A stretch of 64,000 nucleotides of DNA from Pseudomonas sp. DG56-2 (GTDB taxonomy: Bacteria > Pseudomonadota > Gammaproteobacteria > Pseudomonadales > Pseudomonadaceae). A program made the translations under genes and the position numbers. Of this stretch, positions 9,351 to 19,613 are shown in pieces; the stretch's first letter is position 1, and each line of letters starts with the position of its first letter. The notes beneath the pieces are model-generated. The model made no database searches. It had not been told where the DNA came from and worked only from the letters and a program-made list of their open reading frames with translations. The stretch covers positions 3,550,501 through 3,614,500 of the forward strand of contig NZ_CP032311.1 in NCBI RefSeq assembly GCF_004803755.1, given 5' to 3'.

Positions 9351-12300
9351 CAGGGCAACCTCCCCACAGCGGTACGCTCAACATCATTACCGTCGTAAAC
9401 ATAAAGACCACCGTTGTTGAGCAGCGTCGAGCCCGCAGAGTCCTGGCCACGAAGGGAAAACGTACCCGCTTTGAAGTTGATCTCAAGCAGTGGCCGCCCT
9501 TTCGAGTCCAGCGCCTCTGAACGAATGACCATGCCCATGATGATTTCCTGAATAAACGCCTTGCTGATGATTGCGGTATTAAGAAATATCTGACCGCCCT
9601 GGACAACGAGCGGGAAAATCAATTGGCCGGATACCTCGTCAACGATGGCGAAGCGCTGAGCGAACGCCAGGATCTCCGAAGTCTCTCCGTCACTGCCAAG
9701 AGCCAGACCTGCCATGACCTTCCTGCCGCCAACAATGGTCTGCGCTTTGATGCTTGTCATCGCCTTAACTTTGCCGTCGACACCGACCACGGCCTCGCTT
9801 ACCTGCTGAACGGACGCGCTCACTTGCTGCACGTCCTTGCCCGTTCGGCCGATCGAGGCTTCCAGTGTGTCCGATCGCCGGGCCTGCGCTTGGGTGGCAT
9901 CTGCCTGGGTTCGAGTTTCCGATGCAAACCTGGCTTGCGCGTTGCACGCTTCGATTGCACTGAGTAGATCGCCTTCACCCGTGTCGTCACGCCCGGTCGT
10001 GTAAACCGAGTCGAGCGTTGTCCGAAGGGTGGCTAATGATTGCTCGGTGTTGACCTGGGTCTCCTCGACATCGGTGATCCGGGCGGAGTGCTCACCGAGG
10101 GTGGACTCGTTGACTCCAATTCGTTGCCCAAGCACCTCATCACTAGTGACTCGAGCCTGCTCTTCGTTTCCGATGGCAGCCGTGTTGCCTTCGACATTGG
10201 CCTTGAGCTGATCCAGGCGACTGACCGTTGCCTGCTCGTTGGTGACCACCACCCGTTCAAGCGTGCTTAGTCCAGCCCTGCTGGCACCAACCTGAGCGTC
10301 CAAGCTGGTGAGCCGCTCGGCCATCGCTGAGTTTTCGGCCGCTTGGGCGCGAACTTGTTGGGCAAACTTTGCCTGCGCATCACACGCCTCTATCGCACCA
10401 AGCAGATCACCCTCCCCGTCATCCTCCCGCCAGCCAGCTTGCAAAGCCTCCAGCCGACTGGCTGAAGCCGTGACCTTGCCATCCAGATTCGTGATGTCGG
10501 TGGTGTTTTTCTGCACTTGTGAAGCCAAGGCATTGGCGGTCTGCAGGATGGTGCCGATGTCTGCCCAATAGGTCGCATCGGGTGGCGCAGCACCAACAGG
10601 GACTGCACCCTTGGCCTGATACAGGTGCTGACCATCACGGACGATGTCGGCTGCGGCATAGGCCTTGGTTGGGTCGTAGGCCAAGGCATCGGTCACCTGA
10701 TCGATCCGCTCGTACAGCTCATCCTTGGCCTGCTCGAGGCGATCAGTCACAGAGCCGGGGCCATCGCCAGAGATTTTCTCGATCTCCTTGCGCAGCTCCG
10801 GGTACAGCGCTCCGTTGCCGATCTTGTCCTTGAAGTACTCCTCATACTCGCCCTGGTCGGCGCTGGACTGGCCATGCACACCGATGCCATCGGGGTACCA
10901 AGGACCCACGTTGCCGGTGCGATCGATCAGACGCGCCCAGTAGAAAAAGCTAACACCAGCTCTCAGGCCGTGCAGCTGATGCTCTGCCTGTGGGTAGGCA
11001 AAATCGCCCAGCTTGATTGCGTCATCCCGCGAGGTGGTTGCGCTGTACCAGATCTCCGTCCGTTGAGTGTCCTCGGCGCCAACTGGGAAGCCCCATGCCA
11101 GGCCGGTTCCGTAGACCAATGGCGCAGTGACCAAATGGGTAACGGCAGGTGGTGGCGTGGTCTTGCCCGCCACATCGGTCAGAACCGAGCTCGTGGGCAT
11201 CGACGAAACACCCATTGCACTGACAGCGCGCACCCTGGCCAGGTACTGGCCTGCATACACGCGCGGCACATCCGCCGTCAGCTCGCCGGTACGGGGCAGC
11301 TTGATCCAATCCCGAGCCCCCCAGCGCCACTCCACGTCATAGGCCACGGCACCAGGTGCGGCATCCCAACCGATGGTCATGGTGGTGACCGCGATACCTT
11401 GGTCGATGGAGTTGTGGCTTGTGATCAGTACCCGCGCCGGGGCGTCCTGCACGCCTGGTGGCAACACGCTAATCGGGCGGTCATCAATGACGGTACCGTA
11501 ATCAATAGCATCGAATTTGGTCGGTTCATGCTGGATCAGCTCCAACTGGAACTGGTGCCACTCCGGCCGAGTAACGTTACGGACGTAGAACTGCATCAGC
11601 TTCAGGTCGTCATAATCCAGCGCCCAACCGCACTCGGCCTCTGGCAGTTCGCTGTAATCGGCCATAACCGTGACCTGCCGGCCGGAGATTGAGCGGACCT
11701 GCCGCGCCTCAGCCTTGCCGCTGGGCAGGTTGACCTGCAGGCGCGCACCGGTCGGCACATCTATATCGCGATCCAGAGTGATGACCCGGCCAGCTACTGC
11801 GGCAATCCGCCCACCATTGGCCCGGCCCGCCAACATCGAATCGGCGATCGAGATCACCTTGCCCGGCTTCGGGATGTAACCGTCCAGGCCCACGCGCATG
11901 GTCGCGCCACGCAATTGCAGTTGCTCGGTCAAAAGCGCCCACTGACCGGCACGCTGGGCTTGGCCGCGAGATGTGCAGCCTACGGCCTCGACCGAAACTT
12001 CCCGCACACCATAGTCGGCCATGGCCTCTTCATCGAAGACGGGTTCTTTGTCGGTCTCGAAGCCCTGATAAGGATCGTCAAAGGACACCATGGCCAGGCT
12101 GTGCCGGTCACGCCACTTGCTTCCGGAATACTTGATAGCGCCGTCGCCGAGGATCTGCGCGGCGCTGTAGGTGTAGGCTGAGTCCTGTGGCATGTCAGCG
12201 TTGACGACGATCTGACTGCCGTCCCAATAGGCCAGGCCATGGAAGATTGCCGCCAGGTCCTGCAGCACCGCCCAGCCTTCAGCCTGCTTCTGCAGGTAGA

Positions 12301-13372
12301 GGTTACAGGTGAAGCGTGGTTCTTGACCGCCCTTCCCGTCCGGTACCAGTTGGTCGCAGTATTGCGCGATGCGGTACAGAGCCCAGCGGTTGATCATGCT
12401 GGCATCGATGCGCTCGCCAAGGCCGTAATAAGGATGCAGCGCCAAGTCGTAGAAGATCCAAGCCGGGTTGTTGGTGTAGGCCTCTTTAAAGGTGCCGTCC
12501 CAAACACCGTTGCTAGTGCCTGGCCCGCCAGTGGCATAGGTCCGAGTATCGGGGTCATAGTTCATCGGCACCCGCACGATGCGCCCACGCATCAAAACGG
12601 CCACCTTGGCGATATCGCCGCCAAACTGCTGAGCGTCGTACTCCAGGCAGCCAACCGCCGTCAGCGGATATTCCTGATCGCTGTCGACAACCTCGGCGAT
12701 GGCTTCTACCACCATGGCATCCGACACCAGCGAGCTGTTGGCCTCTGGCGTCAGGCGCCGCGCACGGATGGTCCAACGGCTGCCGGCTGGCAACTCAATG
12801 CGGTGCGAGCGTTCATACTTGGTGATGTTCTTGCGATTGACCTCAGACGCCAGCACCTGCAGATAAGGCCCTCCATCGGTAGAGACATCCACCGCGTACT
12901 GAATGCGAACGCCGTTGATATTGCCGCCACTGTCCTGGGATTGAAGCTGGGGCCAACTGAATCGCACACGCACAGCGTCGGCCATGTCGCGAGCAACTGA
13001 GTAGATCCAAGGAGAGGTGCTCTTCAGTTCCTGCTCGACATCAATCTCGTTGCTGGATTCGCTGACGCCCTGCAGGCGCTCCTGGTTCAGCTCGCCAGAG
13101 CGGAATTGCCACTTCACCCCCGGGTAGTTCAGGGTGCCGTCTTCCGCCATGACCGGCGTACCGTCGAGCTTGATCGAGCGCAGACCATTCACCGGGCCAA
13201 CAATAGGCCCCCAGCTCCACAGGTAGACCATCCGCGCGGTTGCAATTGACGGCACGCTGTTCGACGCAATGCTGGGCTGCTTCTGCTTCTTTGCCCCGCC
13301 CTTGCTGCCGACAACCTGGCGTCGCTTGCGGCCAGTTGCTCGCCGCGGTTTGCGCTTCACTGCTGCGCCCAT
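9350..13372 (-). CDS. Tail tip / host specificity protein J
   Basis: A 1340-residue central tail fibre of the lambda gpJ family. A basic N-terminus (KRKPRRATGRKRRQVVG) is followed by the conserved tail-hub core (residues about 40-600), fibronectin-like beta domains (about 650-850), and a C-terminal helical region with a repeated module (DDGEGDLLGAIEACDAQ near 1005, DTGEGDLLSAIEACNAQ near 1150). It carries receptor recognition at the tail tip. It follows the tail assembly protein I gene in the leftward late operon. Confidence 0.9.
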   Translation of the reverse strand: MGAAVKRKPRRATGRKRRQVVGSKGGAKKQKQPSIASNSVPSIATARMVYLWSWGPIVGPVNGLRSIKLDGTPVMAEDGTLNYPGVKWQFRSGELNQERLQGVSESSNEIDVEQELKSTSPWIYSVARDMADAVRVRFSWPQLQSQDSGGNINGVRIQYAVDVSTDGGPYLQVLASEVNRKNITKYERSHRIELPAGSRWTIRARRLTPEANSSLVSDAMVVEAIAEVVDSDQEYPLTAVGCLEYDAQQFGGDIAKVAVLMRGRIVRVPMNYDPDTRTYATGGPGTSNGVWDGTFKEAYTNNPAWIFYDLALHPYYGLGERIDASMINRWALYRIAQYCDQLVPDGKGGQEPRFTCNLYLQKQAEGWAVLQDLAAIFHGLAYWDGSQIVVNADMPQDSAYTYSAAQILGDGAIKYSGSKWRDRHSLAMVSFDDPYQGFETDKEPVFDEEAMADYGVREVSVEAVGCTSRGQAQRAGQWALLTEQLQLRGATMRVGLDGYIPKPGKVISIADSMLAGRANGGRIAAVAGRVITLDRDIDVPTGARLQVNLPSGKAEARQVRSISGRQVTVMADYSELPEAECGWALDYDDLKLMQFYVRNVTRPEWHQFQLELIQHEPTKFDAIDYGTVIDDRPISVLPPGVQDAPARVLITSHNSIDQGIAVTTMTIGWDAAPGAVAYDVEWRWGARDWIKLPRTGELTADVPRVYAGQYLARVRAVSAMGVSSMPTSSVLTDVAGKTTPPPAVTHLVTAPLVYGTGLAWGFPVGAEDTQRTEIWYSATTSRDDAIKLGDFAYPQAEHQLHGLRAGVSFFYWARLIDRTGNVGPWYPDGIGVHGQSSADQGEYEEYFKDKIGNGALYPELRKEIEKISGDGPGSVTDRLEQAKDELYERIDQVTDALAYDPTKAYAAADIVRDGQHLYQAKGAVPVGAAPPDATYWADIGTILQTANALASQVQKNTTDITNLDGKVTASASRLEALQAGWREDDGEGDLLGAIEACDAQAKFAQQVRAQAAENSAMAERLTSLDAQVGASRAGLSTLERVVVTNEQATVSRLDQLKANVEGNTAAIGNEEQARVTSDEVLGQRIGVNESTLGEHSARITDVEETQVNTEQSLATLRTTLDSVYTTGRDDTGEGDLLSAIEACNAQARFASETRTQADATQAQARRSDTLEASIGRTGKDVQQVSASVQQVSEAVVGVDGKVKAMTSIKAQTIVGGRKVMAGLALGSDGETSEILAFAQRFAIVDEVSGQLIFPLVVQGGQIFLNTAIISKAFIQEIIMGMVIRSEALDSKGRPLLEINFKAGTFSLRGQDSAGSTLLNNGGLYVYDGNDVERTAVGRLP

Positions 13373-13386
13373 GCGCCCCTCCAGAA

Positions 13387-13409
13387 ACGAAAAACCCGCC
13401 GAAGCGGGT
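13387..13409 (-). terminator. Intrinsic terminator-like hairpin between I and J
   Basis: Leftward ACCCGC-TTCG-GCGGGT hairpin (arms 13404-13409 and 13394-13399) followed by TTTTTCG. It lies in the 53-bp gap between two essential tail genes, so read-through or antitermination is needed. Confidence 0.7.
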
Positions 13410-13425
13410 CAGGAATCGCCAGCTG

Positions 13426-14007
13426 TCACAGCCGGTCTTGCGTATAGATGCCGCCCGATTCGACGGCGCCGCCGATCTCACGCTCGCCGTAGAGCACCGG
13501 GTAAGGGTTACCCTGAGCAATGGTGGTTACGGCGGATCCGAAGCCGTAGCTTGGATTGTTGCCGTCTTCATTGCGATCGAGGCTGCCAGTCTTGGCTGTC
13601 GGAGAAAGCATCTGCACCACGCCTCCAAGGCCCATTCCTGCGCCGCCGGCGATCAGCGCCATACCCACAGGCGCGGAAAACCCGCCAAACACACCAGCCA
13701 CGATCAACACCGCGCCGAGCACGGTCTGGAACAGCCCGGCCTGCTTGCTACCCTGGATGATCGGTGCGATGCGTATGACACCGCTGTCGTCGCCCACCAG
13801 GTCGAGCTCCTGGTTGTCCAAGTTGCGCGTGCCGGAGAACACGGTGAACACCAGCCCCCGCTCATCGCCGGTCGCAATGAACTTCTCGAAGCCTGGGACC
13901 ATTTCGCATAGCGCGCCGATTGCGTCCCTGACGCTGTGCACATCAAGGATGTATTCCCGCCCGAAGTGTTTGCGCAGCACGCCGTAGAGCTTGATGGTCC
14001 GCTTCAT
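13426..14007 (-). CDS. Tail assembly protein I
   Basis: A 193-residue lambda gpI-like protein starting MKRTIKLYGVLRKHFG. The N-terminal ubiquitin-like fold is followed by a Gly/Ala-rich hydrophobic stretch (about residues 88-130). It works with K and J in assembling the tail tip. ATG overlaps the stop of K by 4 bp; an 18-codon upstream extension is rejected because it lies inside K. Confidence 0.85.
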   Translation of the reverse strand: MKRTIKLYGVLRKHFGREYILDVHSVRDAIGALCEMVPGFEKFIATGDERGLVFTVFSGTRNLDNQELDLVGDDSGVIRIAPIIQGSKQAGLFQTVLGAVLIVAGVFGGFSAPVGMALIAGGAGMGLGGVVQMLSPTAKTGSLDRNEDGNNPSYGFGSAVTTIAQGNPYPVLYGEREIGGAVESGGIYTQDRL

Positions 14008-14786
14008 GGTCGATAGTCCTTGTGCCGGAGCACCAGCCGACAGCGGTTGGCCATCGACCAACCGTAAATATCACGAGAGGAAGAGCGGCCTGCCATGTGG
14101 TGATAAATGAACGGGCCGCCGCCACCCAGTGCCGGGGCTTCTTCGCTAGTAAGCGCTGGCTCGTCACCCAGGTAGATAGCAGCATGGTTCGGGTGGTAGC
14201 ACGGCCTGCCTGGGGACGGGACCATAAACACCAGCATGTCGCCGCGCTTGGGCGTGTCGACCTGATAGAAACCAGCACCGGTGAAGTTGTCCTCGTACAG
14301 GCTTGCCCCGTCGGGGTCTTCCCACCACAGGTCCTGGCGCTCGAAGTTGGGCAGTTGCAGGCCGGCCTCGCGGGCGTACCAGTCGCGGCAGGCACCCCAG
14401 CAATCGAGCAGCCCGTGGGCAAACTCCCGACCCAGCAGAGGCGCCTGGTAGCCCGATGGCTTGAACCACTCCATGTCACCGCCTGGCCAGCCCACGATGC
14501 CCCAAGGCACTTCGTGCAACTCGCAACTGACTCGGTCGGCCATGCTCGGGATTGGTGCTGCGTCCGGGTGGCTGTGGATGATCGCCAACAGCTCTCCTCG
14601 GTCTTCGGCATCAGCCAGGTCTTCATGGTGCAACGTGAAGTGGTCGCGGGGCGTCCTGGCAAGGTTTCGGCAAGGCACATATTCGCGCCCCTGGTCGGTC
14701 TTGATCAGTACGCCGCAGGCTTCATCTGGGTGCTCTCGTTCAGCATGCTCGCGGATCGCGGCCTGTAGTTTTTGGTTGATACGCAC
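14004..14786 (-). CDS. Tail assembly protein K, JAB plus NlpC/P60 peptidase
   Basis: A 260-residue two-domain protein. The N-terminal JAB/MPN metalloprotease domain has HSHPD (about residue 70) with the upstream Glu and downstream Ser/Asp. The C-terminal NlpC/P60 domain has the catalytic Cys in LLDCWGACRDWY (about residue 130) and a His in HPNHAAIYLG. Such proteins help build the tail tip and probably cut peptidoglycan during DNA entry. Confidence 0.9.
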   Translation of the reverse strand: MRINQKLQAAIREHAEREHPDEACGVLIKTDQGREYVPCRNLARTPRDHFTLHHEDLADAEDRGELLAIIHSHPDAAPIPSMADRVSCELHEVPWGIVGWPGGDMEWFKPSGYQAPLLGREFAHGLLDCWGACRDWYAREAGLQLPNFERQDLWWEDPDGASLYEDNFTGAGFYQVDTPKRGDMLVFMVPSPGRPCYHPNHAAIYLGDEPALTSEEAPALGGGGPFIYHHMAGRSSSRDIYGWSMANRCRLVLRHKDYRP

Positions 14787-14789
14787 GGG

Positions 14790-15491
14790 CTACCTCGAAC
14801 TGGCAATGAGACTGGCGCCCATGGAGCCGCCGAAGCGCCGGGTATTGCCCCGTGCTTTGCAGCTTTTCCAGCGACCGCCGCAGCGATCGAGCGCCGGATT
14901 GTCGGTGGGCTCGTCCTTCTTGGTGAACATGGCTGAGCCGGTGTAAGCGCAGGCCTCCTGCCGGTACTGCCCTCGGCAGGCCCAGCGACACAACTTGGTG
15001 ATCTGCTGACTGGGCAGCATCTGGCCACCCAGGTCCAGCGGGCTGGAGAGCTGGAACGTCACCTGCTCGCGGTCTTCATCGGTCTTCTGCTCGATGTACC
15101 AGAGATTTTCCTTGGCCTGATTGGAGGCATTGGGATTGCCCTCGGGGAAGTTGGCCCCGTCCAGGAAGTGGCGAAAGGTCTCAATAACCTTCACCTTGGC
15201 TCCAGCCAGGTCCTTCAGGTGCAAGCACAATGCGGTGACTGCGCCGCGCACGCCATCGATCTCGTTGGCCAGCTGCAGCGTCGGGCTGGCCGGACGACCA
15301 TCACCGCGGATATCGAAACCCTTGGCGGTGAGCTGTTGCGGCGAGTACAGGTTGCCCTGCCAAATGATGTCGCCTTCCTGAGCGTGGCCGTGAAAGCGCA
15401 TAAGGTTGCCGCCCAGGCGCGTAGCGTGCACCTCGAACAGTCGGATCTGATTGCCCGGCTCAAGCTTTTGGATGTCGGTGTTGAAGTTCAT
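14790..15491 (-). CDS. Minor tail protein L
   Basis: A 233-residue lambda gpL-like tip protein. Four cysteines in the C-terminal third (LCRWACRGQYRQEACAY and DRCGGRWKSC) match the iron-sulphur-binding region known in gpL. It lies between M and K as in lambda. Confidence 0.88.
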   Translation of the reverse strand: MNFNTDIQKLEPGNQIRLFEVHATRLGGNLMRFHGHAQEGDIIWQGNLYSPQQLTAKGFDIRGDGRPASPTLQLANEIDGVRGAVTALCLHLKDLAGAKVKVIETFRHFLDGANFPEGNPNASNQAKENLWYIEQKTDEDREQVTFQLSSPLDLGGQMLPSQQITKLCRWACRGQYRQEACAYTGSAMFTKKDEPTDNPALDRCGGRWKSCKARGNTRRFGGSMGASLIASSR

Positions 15492-15504
15492 GAGGCCTCA
15501 GAAC

Positions 15505-15529
15505 GAAGAAACCCCGCACTCGGCGGGGT
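15505..15529 (-). terminator. Intrinsic terminator-like hairpin between M and L
   Basis: Leftward ACCCCGC / GCGGGGT hairpin (arms 15523-15529 and 15511-15517) with a T-containing tail (TTTCTTCG). It overlaps the stop of M. Confidence 0.6.
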
Positions 15530-15879
15530 CAGTAAGGGGTGAATCGCTGATCGAAGGTCCAACTGATCGTTACCAGCTTGGGGCTACCTCTGGTCCTGAG
15601 CTTGTAACCCTTGACCCGGTACCGCCCTTGCACGCCGCCAGGGGGAGTCCAGAAGAAGGACTTATAGCCTTCGTGCCGGTCGAGAAAATCGCGAATGGCC
15701 AGGGCCTCCTCGCCCACCTCCAGCAACCCTGTGTGGGATGCGCTCCACGACTGCGACTTCGTATTGATGCCGGTGCCGCCTGACTGAACATACCCATCGC
15801 CAAAATCGTTTTCCCAGGTGCGCTGACGAATATCACCATCGACCTCGGCCTCCACGTCGAAACTGAAGATTTCCGTCAT
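15529..15879 (-). CDS. Minor tail protein M
   Basis: A 116-residue lambda gpM-like protein starting MTEIFSFDVEAE, with the family-like segment VQSGGTGINTKSQSW. The ATG overlaps the tape-measure stop (TAATG). It links the tape measure to the tip complex. Confidence 0.83.
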   Translation of the reverse strand: MTEIFSFDVEAEVDGDIRQRTWENDFGDGYVQSGGTGINTKSQSWSASHTGLLEVGEEALAIRDFLDRHEGYKSFFWTPPGGVQGRYRVKGYKLRTRGSPKLVTISWTFDQRFTPY

Positions 15880-18800
15880 TACCGTCTCCACATAGAGCCG
15901 CCCTGGCTGAACTCTTCATTGACCACTTCGCGAATTGTCTGCCGCAGCCCTTCACCCATAACCTCGCCCTGCCGACGTGCAGCTTCGTCACTCATGCCTG
16001 GCTGGGCCTGAACGTAGATCGGGGCGTCGATGTTGATCTGCGGAGGACCACCGGCAGGGGCAGCGCCAGCACTGGCCGCCACTCCTGAACCGCCCGTCAT
16101 GCCGATACGGCCATCACTCAGCGCTTCAAGACGCCCAACACCAATGCGAGCCGTGGCTTCGGCATCAAATACGTACTCGCCGCGGTGCACCGGACCCGCC
16201 ACTTCATCGCGGCGGCCATGCCCGGTGTAGCCGCCATCCATAAAGCCAGCGCCAGCCATAGCAGAAGCAGTCGAGACCCCGGCGACCATCGGTGCCGTGG
16301 CAGCCGCAGCTGCCGCAGCAGCACCAGGAGCCAGTGCTGGACCAGTTAGAGGGATGGCAGCAGTCGACGCATAGGCAGCCAACTGCGCCTGAAACGACAT
16401 CGCTTGCGCGTTAGCCACCATACCCAAGCTAGCTACCGACTGAGTGCTCTTGCCCACAATGGCCTGCACAGCGCCGTAGACCAGCCACTGCGCCGCCATA
16501 TCCATGAGAGCGCCAGCCATTGACTTGGCCATCCCTGCCGCCGCGTCAGCCACGGCATCCCCTGCGTCTTTCGACTCAGTGATGATGTCGGTGAAGGCAC
16601 CGCCAAGTTGGCTGGTGGCCGATCCCAGTGAGCCACTGACAAAGTCCGCAGCCTGAGCCGAGTAATTCAGGGCATCGTCGGCAAAGTTCTGCCAGGCATC
16701 CCGGGCGCCATTCACCCAGTTCGACTGGGCCTCGTCGACCTGCTCGTAATAGAACTGCTGGGCGAGCAGGCGCTTGTTGTACTCCTCCGTGAGTACCTGG
16801 GTTTCGCTCCGGTACAGCTCCGGGTCAATCTGGCCGGCGTTTCGCTGCTCAGTGAGCGCATTCAAATCTTCGACATACTTCTGCCGCATCGCCAGATCAG
16901 CCCGCATACGATCACGGGCTTTGTCGCCCATGCCGATGCCGGCCAGCTCCTGGGAAAAGCCGTTGACGGTATTCTGCGTGCCGGTAGCCTGAGCTGCCTT
17001 GAATGCGCTGAGCTTCAGGGCATCCTCGTTGGCCTTCTTGATCTTGTTCAGGCCATCCAGCTCGGCCGCCATTTCAAGAAGTCGCTTCTGTTGAGCCTTG
17101 GACAGATTGCCAAGCTTGCCCTCCTGTAACTCGAAGGAGAGCTTGGCCACTTCGGTGGCGTCCTTCTGCTTGTCGCCGGTGGTATTGATCAGCTCAATCT
17201 GGCGCTTGTAGCCTTCCTCGGTAGACTCGAAGTCCTTGAGCTGCTTCTTGGTTGCAGACTCGCCTTCGGACAAGTTCTTACGCCCAGCCTTGGCTGCAGC
17301 ATCATCAGCTTTCTTCTGCGCATCGCGAGCTGCCGCAGCAGAACGGATGGCGACTATTTGTCCCTCGGTGAGTAGCGTGTTCTCTGCGATGAACCGGTTC
17401 GCCGCATCGAGGCTGGTTTTGTCTTGTGCTGTCGCGAGCTGTTTGAGCAGCTGGTCCAGGTACTTCTGACCGTCTTGCGCCGCGACCGCCCGTGCTGCTG
17501 CATTCTCTCGTTCTGACCGGGTATTGGAATCAGTCTCGCCAGTGAGCTGGGCAATCACCTCGGTCAGATGTTGAACCACCTTTGCCTTAGTGGCGGCAGC
17601 ACCACCGCTGTCATTCAGGGCGTCCGCCATCTCCGCAGTCACGCCCGGAATCACGCGAACTTGATCAGCGACAGACTTCCAGTCGACAACCATGCCGGCT
17701 GCCTGGTCGGCAGATGCCTTCTTGACGATGTCCATCGCCGACTGAAATTCAGTAGGCAAAGGCGCGATACCAGCCATGAAGCCTGACGCACCGGCGAGAC
17801 CAGCATTAGTTAGGTTGCTCTGGAACTCAAATGCGAGCGCCCCTGACACAGCAGAAAGGTCACTCTTTGCATCCTCAAGATCTGACCGGAGCCCACGAAG
17901 CGCAGTTGACTGCGAGGCCCGATCAAGCTCGTTGAACTTCTCAATAAGCTTGTCAATTGGCCCGGATAGATCACCTAACTTTTCTTCGAGATACCCTGTG
18001 TTATCCCGCAAAGTCAGGAATGCGGTGGCAGCACCCACTGCAAGCGCAATGACTCCAGCCGGGCCGCCGAGCATCCCCAGAAGGCTGAAACTCGCCCCTT
18101 TCACTGCTTCTTGCGCAACCCCTACAGCGGCGGTGGCCCGAGCCTCCACCATCCTCGCCTGGGCCAGTTGCAGCGATAGCTGCGTTTGAACTGCGGTGCC
18201 TCTGGCCGCCACCGCTTCCTTTTCGGCCAAGAAGACTGTCGTCTGCGCCTTGCGTTGCTCAGCTTGGGCGGCTATCAGAACAGCTGCAGCCTGCGCCTTC
18301 CTTGCAGATGCATCTTTAATCGCGGCATAGGCAGAACCGACAGATGCAATGCCGTATTTGGCGATCGCAGCTGTAGCCGCCGCAACCGCTATATCAGCAA
18401 AGTAGAAGAAGTTGTCGCCAAGCAGCGCAATGCCGCTGGCTAGCTTTCCAGTGAAGTCGGTAGCCTCATTGGCCTGGCCAATGTAAACCGAAAACGCGTT
18501 GCTCAAATTCTGGAGCGCATCTCGGACGGCGACTCCCATGCTATCAGCGAGTTCACCGTTGGCCTTAGCTGACTTTTCCAAGCCCTCAGTAAGCAAGTCC
18601 AGGCTGAGCTTGCCCTCGATGCCAAGGGAGCGGATCTCTTCCGCGCTCCTGCCAGTGGCCTTCGCCAGGGTGTCAACCATCGTCGGCATTGCAGCCAGGA
18701 TCGACTTCCAGCTATCCCCATCTACCTTGCCGGTCTGCAAAGCCTTGGAGTACGCATCGATTGCTGACGAAGCCTTGTCAGCACTCGCCGAGTTCGTCAC

Positions 18801-19268
18801 CAGCAAAAAGCTGAAGCTATCCATTACATCCAGCGCCTGGCTGGTGCTCTTGCCCATGGACCTCAGGCTGTCAGCGGTCCCGATGTAAAGCTCTTGCGCT
18901 TCGCTCAGAGGACGATAGGTGCGCTTGGCTGTCTCGAGCAGGCGCTCTTGCACCAGGTTGTATTCGCCGAAGCTGCTGGTCGCAAGCTCGATCCGGTCAG
19001 ACATCTGCGAGTAGGAGTCAGCGGCATCAATAACCGATTTGACCGAAATTGCGCCGGCAGCCAGGCCCATCGCATTCTTGATAAGCCCGCCCGCGGTGAG
19101 CGCGCTCTCGCCAACACGATCAAACCCCTCATCAATCCGCGCCAAGCTGCGATCAATTTTGATTGCACCCTGGGCCACCGAGGAGTCGGCTCGCGCAATC
19201 TCCGACCGAAGCTGAGCCGTAGTTGCTTCGATCCTGACGAGCATCCCCTGAATATCGGTATCGGCCAT
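15879..19268 (-). CDS. Tape measure protein
   Basis: A 1129-residue tape measure protein setting tail length. The N-terminal conserved domain (MADTDIQGMLVRIEATTAQL to about residue 280) includes the segment SWKSILAAMPTMVDTLAKATGRS. Long Ala/Lys-rich coiled coils, hydrophobic stretches near residues 270-330 and 400-430, and a Gly-rich C-terminus follow. A GGAG site precedes the ATG; the upstream 17-codon extension runs through a terminator hairpin. It follows the G/GT chaperone genes and a small membrane-protein gene. Confidence 0.9.
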   Translation of the reverse strand: MADTDIQGMLVRIEATTAQLRSEIARADSSVAQGAIKIDRSLARIDEGFDRVGESALTAGGLIKNAMGLAAGAISVKSVIDAADSYSQMSDRIELATSSFGEYNLVQERLLETAKRTYRPLSEAQELYIGTADSLRSMGKSTSQALDVMDSFSFLLVTNSASADKASSAIDAYSKALQTGKVDGDSWKSILAAMPTMVDTLAKATGRSAEEIRSLGIEGKLSLDLLTEGLEKSAKANGELADSMGVAVRDALQNLSNAFSVYIGQANEATDFTGKLASGIALLGDNFFYFADIAVAAATAAIAKYGIASVGSAYAAIKDASARKAQAAAVLIAAQAEQRKAQTTVFLAEKEAVAARGTAVQTQLSLQLAQARMVEARATAAVGVAQEAVKGASFSLLGMLGGPAGVIALAVGAATAFLTLRDNTGYLEEKLGDLSGPIDKLIEKFNELDRASQSTALRGLRSDLEDAKSDLSAVSGALAFEFQSNLTNAGLAGASGFMAGIAPLPTEFQSAMDIVKKASADQAAGMVVDWKSVADQVRVIPGVTAEMADALNDSGGAAATKAKVVQHLTEVIAQLTGETDSNTRSERENAAARAVAAQDGQKYLDQLLKQLATAQDKTSLDAANRFIAENTLLTEGQIVAIRSAAAARDAQKKADDAAAKAGRKNLSEGESATKKQLKDFESTEEGYKRQIELINTTGDKQKDATEVAKLSFELQEGKLGNLSKAQQKRLLEMAAELDGLNKIKKANEDALKLSAFKAAQATGTQNTVNGFSQELAGIGMGDKARDRMRADLAMRQKYVEDLNALTEQRNAGQIDPELYRSETQVLTEEYNKRLLAQQFYYEQVDEAQSNWVNGARDAWQNFADDALNYSAQAADFVSGSLGSATSQLGGAFTDIITESKDAGDAVADAAAGMAKSMAGALMDMAAQWLVYGAVQAIVGKSTQSVASLGMVANAQAMSFQAQLAAYASTAAIPLTGPALAPGAAAAAAAATAPMVAGVSTASAMAGAGFMDGGYTGHGRRDEVAGPVHRGEYVFDAEATARIGVGRLEALSDGRIGMTGGSGVAASAGAAPAGGPPQINIDAPIYVQAQPGMSDEAARRQGEVMGEGLRQTIREVVNEEFSQGGSMWRR

Positions 19269-19285
19269 GCTTTTCTCCGGACAAT

Positions 19286-19312
19286 AAAAAACCCGGAGTA
19301 ATCCGGGTTTCG
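19286..19312 (-). terminator. Intrinsic terminator upstream of the tape measure gene
   Basis: Leftward AACCCGGA-TTAC-TCCGGGTT hairpin (arms 19302-19309 and 19290-19297) followed by TTTTAT. It sits immediately before the tape measure ribosome site, inside the late operon. Confidence 0.75.
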
Positions 19313-19329
19313 GTAACACTTCGGTAGCA

Positions 19330-19575
19330 CTAGTCCTTTCGAGCGTTCGCCCTGTTCGCTTCTTGGGTGATGCGTTGAATGCGCTTCTCCAACCGCTTCT
19401 GCTCGCGATCTGGGTCGCTGCTGTAATTCAGCCATAGCATGCCGATAACAAAACACGCTCCAGCTATGATGGCTATCAAAGCCCAAACTGAAAACGCAGC
19501 GGCAAACAACCCGAGCGTCCAGGGCGCGAGAAGGACAATAATCACTATCAAAGCTAGAAGAATGAGCTTCTGCAT
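19330..19575 (-). CDS. Small membrane protein in tail operon
   Basis: An 81-residue protein with two N-terminal membrane segments (LILLALIVIIVLLAPWTLGLF and about residues 28-48) and a charged basic tail (EQKRLEKRIQRITQEANRANARKD). GGAGG precedes the ATG. It lies between the GT chaperone and the tape measure, an unusual place for a membrane protein. The function is unknown. Confidence 0.65.
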   Translation of the reverse strand: MQKLILLALIVIIVLLAPWTLGLFAAAFSVWALIAIIAGACFVIGMLWLNYSSDPDREQKRLEKRIQRITQEANRANARKD

Positions 19576-19613
19576 AACCTGCCTCCATTCAGATCGCGTC
19601 AGGATACCAGAGG